A DNA stretch of 52,044 nucleotides from Vreelandella boliviensis LC1 (GCF_000236035.1 NZ_JH393260.1:340606-392649); one strand, 5' to 3'. Shown: positions 1-10,480, counted from the first letter of the stretch. The notes: generated by a model not told the origin, from the sequence alone. Program-made: numbers and translations.

Positions 1-1107
1 ATCAGTGACGATGGCTACGTAATGACCAACGCGCATGTTGTGCAGGACGCCGATGAGATTCTTGTGCGGCTCAATGATCGGCGGGAATTGAGTGCGGAAG
101 TGATTGGCAGTGATCCACAAACTGATGTAGCGCTACTCAAAATTGATGCCAGTGACTTGCCCACGCTTACCTTGGGTGATTCTGATGAGCTAAAAGTAGG
201 CGAATGGGTTGCCGCCATTGGCTCACCCTTCGGTTTTGATCACTCGGTCACCGCGGGTATCGTCAGTGCGATTAATCGCACTTTGCCGCGGGATGCGTAT
301 GTGCCGTTTATTCAAACCGATGTGGCGATCAACCCCGGTAACTCTGGTGGTCCGCTATTCAACTTAGACGGGGAAGTGGTGGGTATCAACTCGCAAATTT
401 TTACCCGCAGCGGCGGCTTTATGGGCGTTTCGTTTGCCATCCCCATCAACGTTGCCATGGACGTGGCTGAACAGCTACGTGAAGGTGGTCGGGTAGATCG
501 GGGCTGGTTAGGCGTCATGATTCAGCCCGTGTCTGAAGATCTGGCCGAATCCTTCGGAATGGAAAATGCGGTTGGCGCTTTGATTGCTGACCTCGACCCC
601 GAAGGCCCTGCAGCCCAGGGAGGGCTTCAGGCTGGCGATGTCATTCTTGAGGTCAATGGTGAAGAGGTTGATCGCTCAAGCTCTTTGCCGCGTCTGATCG
701 GCAAAGGTTCGCCAGGCACCGAGGTGGAAATTACCTTAATGCGAGACGGTGAAGAGCTGACCGAGTCAGTCGAGTTAGGTAGTTGGCCAGATGCTGAGCA
801 ACAGCCAGGGCAAGCCAGCAGTAATAACCAAGCCCGCCTTGGCGTGATGGTCGCTGAAATTGACGACGCCATGCGTGAACAGCTGAATATTCCTGGTGGT
901 GTGATCGTTCGCCAGGTGGAGTCTGGTAGTGTGGCCGCCGAAGCGGGCATTCGCTCTGGGGATGTGTTGGTGAGCATCGACCACCGCAGTGTTTCCTCTT
1001 CCGATGAGCTGGTAGAGATCGTCGAAGCATTGCCGATCGACCGCGCTATACCAGTGCGTCTGTTCCGCGATGGGCGTTCACTATTTGTGGCGCTACGTCT
1101 GGAATAA
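1..1107 (+). CDS. mucD: MucD/DegP-family periplasmic serine protease, 3' part
   Basis: The reading frame is open from base 1, so the signal peptide and the start of the protease domain lie outside the window. In the visible 368 residues the trypsin-like triad is complete: His12 (TNAHVV), Asp42 (QTDVALL) and Ser115 (GNSGGP). Two PDZ domains follow, at about residues 185-270 and 285-365, which is the DegP/DegQ/MucD layout. Such HtrA proteases degrade misfolded envelope proteins, and MucD damps sigma-E/AlgU signalling. Position directly before lepA is typical of the mucD end of the rpoE-mucABD locus in pseudomonads and halomonads; this supports mucD over degQ but is inference because the upstream genes are not visible. 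Confidence 0.9.
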   Translation: MSDDGYVMTNAHVVQDADEILVRLNDRRELSAEVIGSDPQTDVALLKIDASDLPTLTLGDSDELKVGEWVAAIGSPFGFDHSVTAGIVSAINRTLPRDAYVPFIQTDVAINPGNSGGPLFNLDGEVVGINSQIFTRSGGFMGVSFAIPINVAMDVAEQLREGGRVDRGWLGVMIQPVSEDLAESFGMENAVGALIADLDPEGPAAQGGLQAGDVILEVNGEEVDRSSSLPRLIGKGSPGTEVEITLMRDGEELTESVELGSWPDAEQQPGQASSNNQARLGVMVAEIDDAMREQLNIPGGVIVRQVESGSVAAEAGIRSGDVLVSIDHRSVSSSDELVEIVEALPIDRAIPVRLFRDGRSLFVALRLE

Positions 1108-1126
1108 CCCGCCTGTTTTCACTCCT

Positions 1127-1149
1127 GATCCGGCGGTTCTCGCCGGATC
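1127..1149 (+). terminator. Hairpin downstream of mucD, possible terminator
   Basis: A perfect 9-bp inverted repeat (gatccggcg / cgccggatc) with a 5-base loop begins 20 bases after the mucD stop. No T-run follows directly, so it may be a weak or Rho-assisted terminator, or an mRNA-stabilising stem, separating mucD from lepA. A TACAAT box at 1175-1180 could be the -10 of a lepA promoter, but no convincing -35 is seen. Confidence 0.4.
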
Positions 1150-1302
1150 GCTGTTCCTAGCCTGCGCATATCGCTACAATAGCGGATATCTTTTTGTCGA
1201 AAATGGCCCTTATTTTTAAACGGCAGCTGTTTTCGAGCTTTGAACTCTCGAAGCGGCCTGCTCGTGCGGCCGCTTGCGTACCACTAAGGCAGAACAGACT
1301 CG

Positions 1303-3120
1303 ATGTCACAAGACGTTCCCAACGGAAAGCTTAAGCACATACGCAATTTCTCGATAATCGCCCACATCGACCACGGCAAATCAACGCTCTCAGATCGTCT
1401 GATCCAGACATGCGAAGGATTAACCGAGCGTGAGCTTAAAGAGCAAGTGCTCGATTCTATGGACATTGAGCGCGAGCGCGGCATCACCATCAAGGCGCAG
1501 TCGGTCACGCTGGATTACACTGCTGCCGACGGTCAGGTTTACCAGCTGAACTTTATCGATACGCCTGGACATGTCGACTTCTCTTATGAAGTGTCGCGTT
1601 CGCTCTACGCCTGTGAAGGGGCGTTGCTGGTTGTCGATGCGGCACAAGGTGTTGAAGCTCAGTCGGTGGCCAACTGCTATACCGCTATAGAGCAAGGCCT
1701 AGAAGTGCTGCCGGTGCTTAACAAAATCGATTTGCCTCAGGCTGACTGTGACAAGGTTTCACAGGAAATCGAGGAGATCATAGGGCTTGATGCTACCGAT
1801 GCCTGCCAGGTTTCGGCCAAAAGCGGCATTGGTATTGATGCGCTGCTAGAGCGCTTAGTGCGTGATATTCCGCCGCCCAAGGGTGACCCTGAAGCGCCGC
1901 TGCAAGCGCTAATTATCGACTCCTGGTTTGATAACTACCTTGGCGTTGTCTCGCTGGTTCGCCTGTTTGATGGGACGCTGCGTAAAGGCGATAAGATTCG
2001 CATTAAATCAACGGGTCGCGATTGGGGCGCCACGGAAGTGGGTATCTTCACCCCGCAGCGTAAGCAGACAGGTATTTTGCGTGCCGGTGAAGTAGGCTTT
2101 ATTGTCGCCGGTATCAAAGAGATTCACGGGGCACCGGTGGGTGATACCATCACACATACCAAAACGCCTGACGTAGAGCGTCTGCCCGGTTTTCAAAAAG
2201 TAAAACCGCAGGTTTACGCCGGCATGTTCCCGGTCAGCGCGGATGATTACGAAGACTTCCGCGACGCACTTGAAAAGCTGGCCCTTAACGACGCCTCGCT
2301 TGCCTATGAGCCGGAAAACTCCGATGCCCTTGGCTTTGGCTTCCGGGTGGGCTTTCTCGGTACGTTGCACATGGAGATTGTCCAGGAGCGCCTTGAGCGT
2401 GAGTATGATATTGACCTGCTCACCACCGCGCCGACGGTTGTCTACGAACTAGCAATGAAGAATGGCGACATTACCTACGTCTCCAACCCCTCCAAGCTGC
2501 CCGATATGGCCGACGTGGATGAAATGCGTGAGCCCGTGGTGCGCGCCAGTATTTTGGTTCCTCAGGAGTACGTGGGCAATGTGATCACTGAGTGCGAGCA
2601 GCGGCGTGGTACACAGCTAGATATGCAGTTTTTGGGCAACCAGATTCAACTGGCCTACGAATTGCCTATGTCGGAAGTGGTCATGGACTTCTTTGATCGC
2701 CTGAAATCTATCTCGAAGGGGTATGCGTCGCTTGAATACAACTTCGAACGCTTTGAAGAGGCCAAATTGGTGCGTCTTGACGTACTTATTAATGGTGACA
2801 AAGTCGACGCGCTAGCGGTGATTATCCATCGCGATCATGCCCATCATCGTGGTCGTTTGTTAGTGGAGAAAATGAAAGAGCTGATCCCGAGGCAAATGTT
2901 CGATGTTGCGATTCAGGCTGCCATCGGTGGCCAAGTAGTGGCACGTTCCACCGTGAAGGCGCTGCGCAAAAACGTGACAGCTAAATGCTACGGCGGCGAT
3001 GTCAGCCGTAAGAAAAAACTGCTTGAGAAACAGAAAGCGGGTAAGAAGCGCATGAAACAAGTGGGGCGTGTGGAAATTCCCCAGGATGCCTTCCTTGCTG
3101 TGCTCAAGGTTAACGACTAG
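1303..3120 (+). CDS. lepA: Elongation factor 4 (LepA), ribosome back-translocating GTPase
   Basis: This 605-residue protein has the LepA domain order: GTP-binding domain with P-loop AHIDHGKST at residues 20-28, DTPGH switch and NKID motif, then domain II, two EF-G-like alpha/beta domains, and the LepA-specific C-terminal domain rich in Lys. LepA remodels stalled or mistranslocated ribosomes and influences initiation. Length equals the usual bacterial size of about 600. The ATG at 1303 gives the canonical start just before the [11 protein letters not shown] segment. It lies 15 bases before lepB, the common lepA-lepB operon. Nothing looks unusual. Confidence 0.97.
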   Translation: MSQDVPNGKLKHIRNFSIIAHIDHGKSTLSDRLIQTCEGLTERELKEQVLDSMDIERERGITIKAQSVTLDYTAADGQVYQLNFIDTPGHVDFSYEVSRSLYACEGALLVVDAAQGVEAQSVANCYTAIEQGLEVLPVLNKIDLPQADCDKVSQEIEEIIGLDATDACQVSAKSGIGIDALLERLVRDIPPPKGDPEAPLQALIIDSWFDNYLGVVSLVRLFDGTLRKGDKIRIKSTGRDWGATEVGIFTPQRKQTGILRAGEVGFIVAGIKEIHGAPVGDTITHTKTPDVERLPGFQKVKPQVYAGMFPVSADDYEDFRDALEKLALNDASLAYEPENSDALGFGFRVGFLGTLHMEIVQERLEREYDIDLLTTAPTVVYELAMKNGDITYVSNPSKLPDMADVDEMREPVVRASILVPQEYVGNVITECEQRRGTQLDMQFLGNQIQLAYELPMSEVVMDFFDRLKSISKGYASLEYNFERFEEAKLVRLDVLINGDKVDALAVIIHRDHAHHRGRLLVEKMKELIPRQMFDVAIQAAIGGQVVARSTVKALRKNVTAKCYGGDVSRKKKLLEKQKAGKKRMKQVGRVEIPQDAFLAVLKVND

Positions 3121-3135
3121 GAAAGAACGCCACTC

Positions 3136-3939
3136 ATGGATTTTTCATTACTGCTGGTACTTGCCGTTGCGCTCTCGGGCGTTATTTACTTGTTGGATGT
3201 GTGGCTATTAAAGCCAAAGCGCCTCCAACGCTTCGCCGCAGCGGAGGCCAATGCCCAGAGGGGGTTGGATCCAGTAACCGGCGAAAAACTGCTTAAAGAG
3301 CCTTGGCCGGTCGACTACGCGCGTTCGTTTTTCCCAGTGCTACTTGTGGTGCTGGTGGTGCGTAGTTTTATCATTGAGCCCTTTCAGATTCCTTCGGGTT
3401 CAATGCGTCCTACGCTTGAAGTGGGGGACTTCATTCTGGTCAACAAGTTTGCCTATGGCCTACGCTTGCCGGTGGTGAATACCCGCTTTATCGAAGTGGA
3501 TGATCCTGAACGTGGCGATGTAATGGTATTTCGCTTTCCTGACGAACCCTCGGTGAATTTCATCAAGCGGGTGATTGGCATGCCAGGGGATCGTATTCGT
3601 TATGAAGGTAAGCAACTCTACGTTAATGGTGAGCCGGTCGCTAAAGGGTTGATTGAAGAGGGGCCCGAAGGTTCGCCCCAGCAGCTTCTGTTAGAAGAAC
3701 GCCTAGGCGACGCCGAACACTATATTTATAACAACCCGCGAGACCCTGGTCCGCAAATGCGTGAAGTGGAAGTCCCTGAAGGGCACTATTTCATGATGGG
3801 TGATAACCGTGACCACTCCAACGACAGCCGCTATTGGGGTTTTGTGCCGGAAGAGAATATTGTTGGTCAAGCATTTGCGGTATGGATGCATTGGGATGGC
3901 GGGTTGCCAAGCTTTACCAGCGTGCGGCGCATTGAATGA
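3136..3939 (+). CDS. lepB: Signal peptidase I
   Basis: A 267-residue inner-membrane peptidase that cleaves signal peptides from exported proteins. Two hydrophobic segments lie at about residues 4-24 and 65-80, followed by the catalytic serine in IPSGSM (Ser89) and the catalytic lysine in FIKRVIGMPGD (Lys144); the conserved MGDNRDHSNDSR box is at about 219-230. These are the S26 family boxes B, D and E. Length is slightly shorter than the 324-residue E. coli enzyme because the periplasmic insert is smaller. It follows lepA by 15 bases and precedes rnc by 67, suggesting one transcript. Confidence 0.97.
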   Translation: MDFSLLLVLAVALSGVIYLLDVWLLKPKRLQRFAAAEANAQRGLDPVTGEKLLKEPWPVDYARSFFPVLLVVLVVRSFIIEPFQIPSGSMRPTLEVGDFILVNKFAYGLRLPVVNTRFIEVDDPERGDVMVFRFPDEPSVNFIKRVIGMPGDRIRYEGKQLYVNGEPVAKGLIEEGPEGSPQQLLLEERLGDAEHYIYNNPRDPGPQMREVEVPEGHYFMMGDNRDHSNDSRYWGFVPEENIVGQAFAVWMHWDGGLPSFTSVRRIE

Positions 3940-4006
3940 AGACCCTGTTTACGCTGAATTTAGTCAGTTATGTCACTTTAGTTAACGTCAATGACGTAGG
4001 AGAGCT

Positions 4007-4699
4007 GTGAGTAATTCCTTGAACGCTTTTTGCCGACGAATCGGCCATACCTTTGGCGACGATACGCTATTGGAACTGGCCTTGACCCACCGTAGCTTCG
4101 GTGGTCGCAACAATGAGCGCCTGGAGTTTCTGGGTGACTCCATCGTCAACTTTGTCATCGCCGAGGCGCTGTTTCAGCGCTTTCCCCAGGCCCGAGAAGG
4201 GCAGCTTTCACGCCTGCGTGCGCGGTTGGTGAAGGGGCAAACGCTGGCGGAGTTGGCCCGGGAAATGGAGTATGGCGAATGCTTGCGGTTAGGCTCTGGC
4301 GAGATGAAAAGCGGTGGGCATCGGCGTGAATCTATTCTGGCGGATGCGGTAGAAGCCATTATTGGTGCTATCTATTTAGATGCCGGGATGGATGTGGTGC
4401 GCGACCGTGTGTTGGATTGGTATGCAGAAAGGCTGGACAATATCTCGTTACAAGATACTCAGAAAGACCCCAAAACGCGGCTACAGGAGTTTTTGCAGTC
4501 GCGCCAAGCCGCGTTGCCGCGGTATGAAGTTGTCTGCGTGAAGGGAGAGGCGCATGCCCAGACCTTTACCGTGGAGTGCTACATTGATCTTTTAGCAGAG
4601 CATACTACTGGTAAAGGCCCTAGCCGCCGCCATGCTGAACAGCAAGCGGCAGAAGAAGCGTTGTCGTACCTCGAAAAAAGCCCTGGAGATAAATCATGA
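4007..4699 (+). CDS. rnc: Ribonuclease III
   Basis: A 230-residue double-strand-specific endoribonuclease that processes rRNA precursors and structured mRNAs. The signature [10 protein letters not shown] is at residues 36-45, with the metal-binding Glu and Asp; a second acidic cluster ([13 protein letters not shown]) lies at about 113-125, and the C-terminal dsRNA-binding domain covers about 155-225. The start is GTG at 4007, preceded by taggag with suitable spacing; there is no earlier in-frame start with a better site. The stop overlaps the era start by 4 bases (ATGA), the classical rnc-era translational coupling. Confidence 0.97.
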   Translation: MSNSLNAFCRRIGHTFGDDTLLELALTHRSFGGRNNERLEFLGDSIVNFVIAEALFQRFPQAREGQLSRLRARLVKGQTLAELAREMEYGECLRLGSGEMKSGGHRRESILADAVEAIIGAIYLDAGMDVVRDRVLDWYAERLDNISLQDTQKDPKTRLQEFLQSRQAALPRYEVVCVKGEAHAQTFTVECYIDLLAEHTTGKGPSRRHAEQQAAEEALSYLEKSPGDKS

Positions 4700-5595
4700 G
4701 CCAAACCTGCGGATTCGTTGCCATTGTCGGCCGACCCAACGTGGGCAAATCGACCCTCATGAACCGTATTCTGGGGCAGAAAATATCGATTACCTCACGA
4801 CGCCCACAAACCACGCGCCATAAGGTCATGGGTATTAAAACGGTTGATGAGACGCAGTTTATCTATGTCGATACCCCAGGCATGCATATCATGTCCAAGG
4901 ATCGCAATAAGGCCATCAACCGCTTTATGAATCAGGCAGCCACCCAGGCGCTGCGCGATGTCGATTGTGTGGTGTTTATTATTGATCGCACCCGCTGGAC
5001 GGAAGAGGATCAGGCCGTGTTGAAGCGCCTGGAGCACGTTAAAGCGCCGATAATTCTGGCGGTCAATAAAGTCGACCGCTTAGGCGAAAAAGGCGATTTG
5101 CTGCCGTGGCTGGCGGATGTCGGCGCTCGCCGGGAGTTCGCCGCCATCGTGCCGATTTCAGCCAAACACGGCACCCAGGTAGATACCCTGGAAGAGGAGG
5201 TAGCCAAACACCTGCCTGAAAGCGTTCACTTCTTCCCCGAAGACCAGATTACCGATAAAAGCCTGCGCTTTATGGCCGCCGAGCTGGTGCGTGAAAAGGT
5301 CATGCGTCAGTTGGGCGATGAGTTGCCCTACCAGATGACCGTTGAAATTGAAGAGTTCCGCGAGACCGAACGTATAACGCATATCAGCGCGCTCATTCTT
5401 GTTGAACGACAGGGCCAGAAAGTCATTTTGATTGGTGAAAACGGCGATCGCCTCAAGAGCATTGGCCGCGAAGCACGCCTGGATATGGAGCGCGCCCTGG
5501 GTACAAAAGTGATGCTCAATTTATGGGTGAAAGTAAAACGCGGCTGGTCGGATGATGAGCGCGCCTTGAAAAGCTTGGGTTACGACCTCGATTGA
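4696..5595 (+). CDS. era: GTPase Era, 30S assembly factor
   Basis: A 299-residue GTPase that binds the 3' end of 16S rRNA and monitors 30S maturation. The P-loop GRPNVGKST is at residues 12-20, followed by the DTPG switch II motif and NKVD, with a C-terminal KH domain (about 210-290) including [15 protein letters not shown]. Length matches the family. It overlaps rnc by 4 bases and precedes recO by 8 bases, so rnc-era-recO is one translational unit. Confidence 0.97.
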   Translation: MSQTCGFVAIVGRPNVGKSTLMNRILGQKISITSRRPQTTRHKVMGIKTVDETQFIYVDTPGMHIMSKDRNKAINRFMNQAATQALRDVDCVVFIIDRTRWTEEDQAVLKRLEHVKAPIILAVNKVDRLGEKGDLLPWLADVGARREFAAIVPISAKHGTQVDTLEEEVAKHLPESVHFFPEDQITDKSLRFMAAELVREKVMRQLGDELPYQMTVEIEEFRETERITHISALILVERQGQKVILIGENGDRLKSIGREARLDMERALGTKVMLNLWVKVKRGWSDDERALKSLGYDLD

Positions 5596-5603
5596 AGGTA
5601 GCG

Positions 5604-6299
5604 ATGTCGCCAGAGCCGGCTTTTTTGCTCCACCGTCGGCCTTATCGTGAAACCAGTGCGCTGGTGGATTTATTAACGCTTGATCACGGTCGAGTGCGGG
5701 CTGTGGCTCATGGCGGGCAAAGGCCCGGCTCAAAATCGCGGCAACGCCTGCAGCCGTTTACGCCGCTGTTCGTGACTTGGCAGGGCAGCCGCGACTTAAA
5801 GCGCCTTACCCTGATGGAGTCCCGCGGCCAGACGGCGCTGCTGGCCGGTGAAGGGCTGCTATGCGGGCTTTACGCCAATGAGATCGCCACCCGGCTGCTG
5901 CCGTTAGAACTCCCAGCGCCTGACGTTTTTGCGTTTTATACCGCGTTACTCGAAGCACTGCCAGCGCCTGCGGAACGAGCGCTGGCGCTGCGCCGCTATG
6001 AGTGGGCGCTGCTAGAGGCGCTTGAGGCCACACCGCAGTTTACGACGCCAGAGGGCAGCGTTTTGGATCCTCAGCTCCGCTACCGTTTTGACGCCCCCAA
6101 TCGGGCATTTATGCCTGCTGAGCGTGGGCTCGACGGCAGAACCCTACGCTACATTGAGCAGGGTGACTGGCAGCATGAAGGCCTTGCCAATGCGCTCAAA
6201 GCGGTAATGCGCGCGGCGCTAGCGCCCCATCTGGGCACAACCGTTTTACGTTCGCGGGAACTGATGCTCGATTTAGCGCGCCGCCGCCATCGTCCCTGA
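5604..6299 (+). CDS. recO: DNA repair protein RecO
   Basis: A 231-residue recombination mediator that works with RecR to load RecA on SSB-coated gaps. It begins with an OB-fold ([23 protein letters not shown]) and continues with a helical domain containing the [16 protein letters not shown] segment typical of proteobacterial RecO. A TTG at 5592 would add four residues, but the GAAGG at 5594-5598 sits 5 bases before the ATG at 5604, so that ATG is chosen. The gene follows era with an 8-base gap, the conserved era-recO-pdxJ order. Confidence 0.93.
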   Translation: MSPEPAFLLHRRPYRETSALVDLLTLDHGRVRAVAHGGQRPGSKSRQRLQPFTPLFVTWQGSRDLKRLTLMESRGQTALLAGEGLLCGLYANEIATRLLPLELPAPDVFAFYTALLEALPAPAERALALRRYEWALLEALEATPQFTTPEGSVLDPQLRYRFDAPNRAFMPAERGLDGRTLRYIEQGDWQHEGLANALKAVMRAALAPHLGTTVLRSRELMLDLARRRHRP

Positions 6300-6355
6300 T
6301 TTTTTTAATTTTTTGTGTTCACAAACTCTTATCTTATCGCTGCGCTGGAGGCTCT

Positions 6356-7192
6356 ATGCACCCCCCTCGGATACTGTTAGGCGTCAATATCGATCATATC
6401 GCGACACTTCGCCAGGCCCGAGGTACTCGTTACCCTGACCCTGTGCAAGCAGCACTAGTCGCGGAAGAGGCGGGCGCAGATGGCATTACGGTGCATTTGC
6501 GTGAAGACCGGCGGCATATCCAGCCCCGCGATGTGCGCATTTTGGCCGAAGTGCTTAACACGCGCATGAACCTGGAAATGGCCGTGACCGAAGAGATGCT
6601 GGCTTTGGCTGAAGAAATGCGTCCCGTGCATGTCTGTTTAGTGCCGGAAAAACGCGAAGAGCTAACCACCGAAGGCGGCCTGGATGTTGTCGGCGGTTTT
6701 GACGCCATTGCCAGCGCTTGCCAGCGTCTAAGTGCGGTGGGTTGCGATGTGTCCCTGTTTATCGACCCTGACGTGGAGCAGATTGATGCCGCTCAGCGCG
6801 CCGGGGCACCGACTATTGAGCTGCACACGGGCGCTTATGCAGACGCGAGGCCAGGCAGCAATGCCGCGAATGCGGAGTATCATCGCTTAACCACTGCAGC
6901 GACTCACGCTAACTCACTAGGCTTGGTGGTCAATGCCGGTCACGGCTTGCACTACCATAACGTTGAAGCTATTGCGGCACTGCCGGGCGTTAACGAGCTC
7001 AATATTGGCCATGCCATTATTGCCCGTGCGTTGTTTGTTGGCCTGAAAGAGGCTGTGCAGGAGATGAAGCGGCTGATCATCGCTGGCCAAGAGGCAGGTT
7101 TAATGGCGGCCCTAGATGCCCATGATCATGAGCATGACCATGATCATGGAGACCACTCTGAGCATGTTCATAATGGCTGCTGCGGCCACTAA
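6356..7192 (+). CDS. pdxJ: Pyridoxine 5'-phosphate synthase with His-rich tail
   Basis: PdxJ condenses 1-deoxyxylulose 5-phosphate with 3-amino-2-oxopropyl phosphate in the last ring-forming step of DXP-dependent vitamin B6 synthesis. The TIM-barrel core (residues 1 to about 250) shows [17 protein letters not shown] near the N-terminus, an EMAVTEEM segment with a conserved Glu, and [11 protein letters not shown] near the active site. The family is usually about 240-250 residues. Here residues 254-278 add nine His, several Asp/Glu and a Cys-Cys pair, a likely metal-binding tail. SD ggagg lies 5 bases before ATG. It sits between recO and acpS, the usual neighbours. Confidence 0.95.
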   Translation: MHPPRILLGVNIDHIATLRQARGTRYPDPVQAALVAEEAGADGITVHLREDRRHIQPRDVRILAEVLNTRMNLEMAVTEEMLALAEEMRPVHVCLVPEKREELTTEGGLDVVGGFDAIASACQRLSAVGCDVSLFIDPDVEQIDAAQRAGAPTIELHTGAYADARPGSNAANAEYHRLTTAATHANSLGLVVNAGHGLHYHNVEAIAALPGVNELNIGHAIIARALFVGLKEAVQEMKRLIIAGQEAGLMAALDAHDHEHDHDHGDHSEHVHNGCCGH

Positions 7193-7225
7193 TCAAAGGT
7201 ATGCTATTCAGAGGTTTTTTAGGCG

Positions 7226-7615
7226 ATGATTGTGGGAATTGGCTCGGATATTGCCCGTGTTGAGCGTTTTGCCCGGGCCATGCAGCGGCACGGCCCGCGC
7301 TTTGCGCTACGCATTCTAGGCCCCGAAGAGCATGCGCTTTGGCAGCAGAAGTCCCAGCCCGTCGCATTTCTAGCCAAACGCTTTGCTGCCAAAGAGGCAT
7401 TTGTTAAAGCGCTGGGGTTAGGCCTACGGCAGGGATTGCAGTGGTGTGATATTCAGGTGCTGAACGATGGCTTGGGAAAGCCCTATTTCCTCCTTAACGG
7501 CGAAGCCAAAAGGCTATTGCAAGTGGCAGGGGTCACCACCAGCCACGTTACTTTGAGCGATGAAGCCGAGTACGCGGTGGCTTTTGTTATATTAGAGTGT
7601 GAAGCCCAAGGCTAA
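7226..7615 (+). CDS. acpS: Holo-[acyl-carrier-protein] synthase
   Basis: A 129-residue phosphopantetheinyl transferase that moves the 4'-phosphopantetheine arm from CoA to apo-ACP, activating fatty-acid synthesis. The magnesium-binding Asp is in IVGIGSDIARVERF (Asp8) and the second motif, FAAKEAFVKALG, supplies the catalytic Glu and Lys. Length is normal for the trimeric AcpS family. It follows pdxJ by 33 bases and converges with the sensor kinase gene, with only 27 bases between the stops and no obvious terminator. Confidence 0.96.
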   Translation: MIVGIGSDIARVERFARAMQRHGPRFALRILGPEEHALWQQKSQPVAFLAKRFAAKEAFVKALGLGLRQGLQWCDIQVLNDGLGKPYFLLNGEAKRLLQVAGVTTSHVTLSDEAEYAVAFVILECEAQG

Positions 7616-7642
7616 CGTCAAATTGCTTGATGCTCTATATTC

Positions 7643-10426
7643 TTAATGCCTAAGCAGTAGTGGGCGGTGCGCACGTAGTCGTGTCATTGCCCGGTAAAGG
7701 TCTTCCAATAGGCCCTCAACATGGTCTAAGCCGCTGGTGCGTAGGCGGGTTTCCAGGGTCTCTACCATTAAGGCCAACTCAGGCGCACCGCAGTAGCGGC
7801 TGGCGCCATTGAGTTCATGTACCCAATCGAGCAGTGTGGGTAAGTTTCGTTGATTAAACGCGGCGCGCATATGCTGTTCACTCTCATCCAAACTGTCGAT
7901 TAGGCGTTTTAGCTGCTCCCGTGCCAAGTACTCTTTACCCCCCGCTAGGCGCGCGCCAATCTCAAGATCAACGACGGGTAGCGTGGAAGGTGTTGTGTGG
8001 CTTAAGCGTGGCTTCTTGCCGATGTGGCTGTCGCGCTGTGAATAGGGCGGCACTGCACTACCAGCGGTTAGCCGAGAGGTAACCCCCACAAAGCGGTTTA
8101 ACAACTGTTCTAACTGTGCCTCATCTATCGGTTTTATCAGCACATCATCAAGGCCTTCCGCGAGCCACTGCTGGCGCTCACTGCTGAGCACGTGGGCGGT
8201 AACGGCAATAATGGGACAGCGCGCCCAGGTGCTACTGATTCGGCGCAGCGCCTGGGTGGTCTGTACGCCATCCATCCCCGGCATACGAATGTCCATTAAC
8301 ACCATGTCAGCATTACCGGTGCGCGCGAATTCTAGCGCCTGGTGGCCGCTATCTGCCGTGATGACATGTAGTGTTGGGTCTTCTAGCATGCTTTTAAGCA
8401 GCTCTCGGTTCGGCGCATTATCGTCGACAATGAGTAGTTTGAGTGGCTGGGATGCCGCTGGCAGCGCTAGTAGATACTGGTCACTTTTATCCGGCATAAG
8501 TTCAGGTAATAGCAGTTGCTTAAGCGACGCCACCAGCTGAGCGCGGGAAAAGGGTTTGTAGAGGGTCTCACCGCCATGGGTTAAGTGTAGCGGCGGCAAG
8601 TCAAAGCTGTTGCCATTGGCTAAGATCAATGTGGGATATGGCGTTTGATCAATCACCGTTTGCCAGTGGGAGTGCCATTCGGGGCTAAAGTCGCTGTGTT
8701 CCAACCCTAATATCATCAGTTTCGCTGGCTCAGAGGCATCAAACGCGATCGGTTGTGCTTCCCAACGCTGCAGTAAATGCTCGAGTACATGGCGGGTAGG
8801 AGCGTGAATTTCATATAAGCGAACAGTCGGATGGGCCAGGCTGATTTCCGGTGGTCGTTCGATCGCCTTGTGAGCAAGCATAGGCAGCGTAAAAGAGAAG
8901 GTGGTGCCTTTACCCAGCTCGCTTTCCACCTCAATCTCTCCTCCCATGCGCTCAATCAATTGTCGGCAGATAGTAAGACCAAGGCCACTGCCACCAAATT
9001 GCCGCGAATGGCTGGGTTCTGCTTGGGAAAAAGCGCTAAACAGTGCTTCCTTGTGAGCGTTGCTTAGGCCAATTCCCGTGTCACTGACGCTGAGGTTGAG
9101 TACTACATGCTGGCCTTCCAGGTTGTCCAGCATGACGCGCACGATCACTTCGCCTTCATGGGTGAATTTGAGCGCATTGCCAATTAAGTTATTCAATACT
9201 TGATGGATACGCAGCGGGTCGCCGGTCAGCGGTGTGGGTACATCGTCATACACCATGGCCACCAAGTGTAGCTGCTTGCGTTGGGCTTCTGGAGCATGCA
9301 GCCCAACCACTTCGTCAATCAGTGCGACAATGTCGATATCTGCTTCTTCCAGGGTGAGGCGATTAGCTTCAAGCTTGGAAAAGTCGAGTACGTCGTTAAC
9401 CAGCATAAGCAGATTGTCGCAAGCACGGTGTACGTGTTGCAGCCACTCCTGCTGTCGTGTATCCAGCGACGAACGCCCCAGTAATCGGCAAAAGCCGATA
9501 ATCCCGTTCAGTGGCGTGCGGATCTCATGGCTCATATTGGCTAAAAATTCAGACTTCACAGCGTTTGCTCGCAGCGCGCTGCGGTGAGCCAAATCGAGCT
9601 TGATATTCTGCTCTTCAATGGTTTCCATTGACTCTTGCAGCTCGCTGGTAGCCTGTTCGATTTGTGTTTGCATATCCCGCTGGGCCTGCTGAAAGTGCTC
9701 GGCCAGGGCGTTAATATGGCTACTAAGGTGCTGAAGTTCTATCGCATTAGAGGGCGCCAAACATAGTCGATAGTCACCGCGGGATAGGCGATAAAGGGCT
9801 TGGTTGGCTTCTTCTATAGGGCGGGTGGTATAGCGACTGATGGCGAAAGCGACTAAAAAAAGCAGTAGGCCAAGTAACATGCCGCCTAAGCTGAGGCTGG
9901 CAATCAACTTATAGCGTCCTAGGGTAAGCACCCAGGTGTCCATTTCGATGTCTAGCCAGCCAATGCTGGTATCGCTTGTTCGAACCGGATCAGGACTCAC
10001 TTGGTTTGTACTGATCTGGTTTGTACTGATCTGGCCTGTACTGATCTGAGTAACACCTAGCGGCAAACGCAGTCGCCAGGAATCTCCCTCCATGATCAGT
10101 TGGTGATCAGCGGGGGGATTGAGCAGCGGTGGGTTGGATTGTCCCAGTAGCAAGAGGCGATTGCCATGTTGATTAAATAGCGCTACCGATCGCAGTCCTT
10201 TCATATTGCGGAGTTGGCGAGCCAAGGCCTCCAGGCGCTGAGTATCAGACGTTGCAACCGCGGCAGCAAGGCTTGGTGCCAATAACTCAACGGCACTTTC
10301 TAAGCGTGCTTGCTGTGCTGCTCGAGCTTGCGTATCACTCTGTATGACCAGCAGTACGGCCATCATGGCGTATACCAGTAGCGGAAAACCGAGTAAGGCA
10401 AAGAGAAGACGGGTGTTCAAAGACAT
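7643..10426 (-). CDS. barA: Hybrid sensor histidine kinase of the BarA/GacS type
   Basis: This 927-residue membrane kinase is the likely sensor for a GacA/UvrY response regulator (not in the window), controlling CsrA-sequestering small RNAs. In order: TM1 (about 8-28), periplasmic domain, TM2 (about 174-197), HAMP, coiled-coil, HisKA with His300 (MSHEIRTPLNG), HATPase with NLIGNALKF, DTGIGL and GGSGLGL, a degenerate receiver-like stretch (about 535-640), a true receiver with Asp712 (LMDIRMPG), and a C-terminal HPt with His870 (WVHELNGASRYCG). An ATG at 10477 would add 17 residues, but the family begins near MSLNTRLLF, so 10426 is preferred; its ribosome site is weak. Three 15-bp repeats lie in the periplasmic domain. 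Confidence 0.93.
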   Translation of the reverse strand: MSLNTRLLFALLGFPLLVYAMMAVLLVIQSDTQARAAQQARLESAVELLAPSLAAAVATSDTQRLEALARQLRNMKGLRSVALFNQHGNRLLLLGQSNPPLLNPPADHQLIMEGDSWRLRLPLGVTQISTGQISTNQISTNQVSPDPVRTSDTSIGWLDIEMDTWVLTLGRYKLIASLSLGGMLLGLLLFLVAFAISRYTTRPIEEANQALYRLSRGDYRLCLAPSNAIELQHLSSHINALAEHFQQAQRDMQTQIEQATSELQESMETIEEQNIKLDLAHRSALRANAVKSEFLANMSHEIRTPLNGIIGFCRLLGRSSLDTRQQEWLQHVHRACDNLLMLVNDVLDFSKLEANRLTLEEADIDIVALIDEVVGLHAPEAQRKQLHLVAMVYDDVPTPLTGDPLRIHQVLNNLIGNALKFTHEGEVIVRVMLDNLEGQHVVLNLSVSDTGIGLSNAHKEALFSAFSQAEPSHSRQFGGSGLGLTICRQLIERMGGEIEVESELGKGTTFSFTLPMLAHKAIERPPEISLAHPTVRLYEIHAPTRHVLEHLLQRWEAQPIAFDASEPAKLMILGLEHSDFSPEWHSHWQTVIDQTPYPTLILANGNSFDLPPLHLTHGGETLYKPFSRAQLVASLKQLLLPELMPDKSDQYLLALPAASQPLKLLIVDDNAPNRELLKSMLEDPTLHVITADSGHQALEFARTGNADMVLMDIRMPGMDGVQTTQALRRISSTWARCPIIAVTAHVLSSERQQWLAEGLDDVLIKPIDEAQLEQLLNRFVGVTSRLTAGSAVPPYSQRDSHIGKKPRLSHTTPSTLPVVDLEIGARLAGGKEYLAREQLKRLIDSLDESEQHMRAAFNQRNLPTLLDWVHELNGASRYCGAPELALMVETLETRLRTSGLDHVEGLLEDLYRAMTRLRAHRPLLLRH
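10002..10046 (-). repeat. Three 15-bp in-frame tandem repeats inside the BarA periplasmic domain
   Basis: On the plus strand the unit tggtttgtactgatc occurs twice exactly and once as tggcctgtactgatc. Being 15 bp, copies add or remove five residues (QISTN type) without frameshift, so the loop before TM2 may vary in length between strains. Confidence 0.9.
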
Positions 10427-10480
10427 GAAAAGAGCTCGTTGATTCAATGAGGTTGCCTGTCCAGCCCAAGGCAGCATCGA

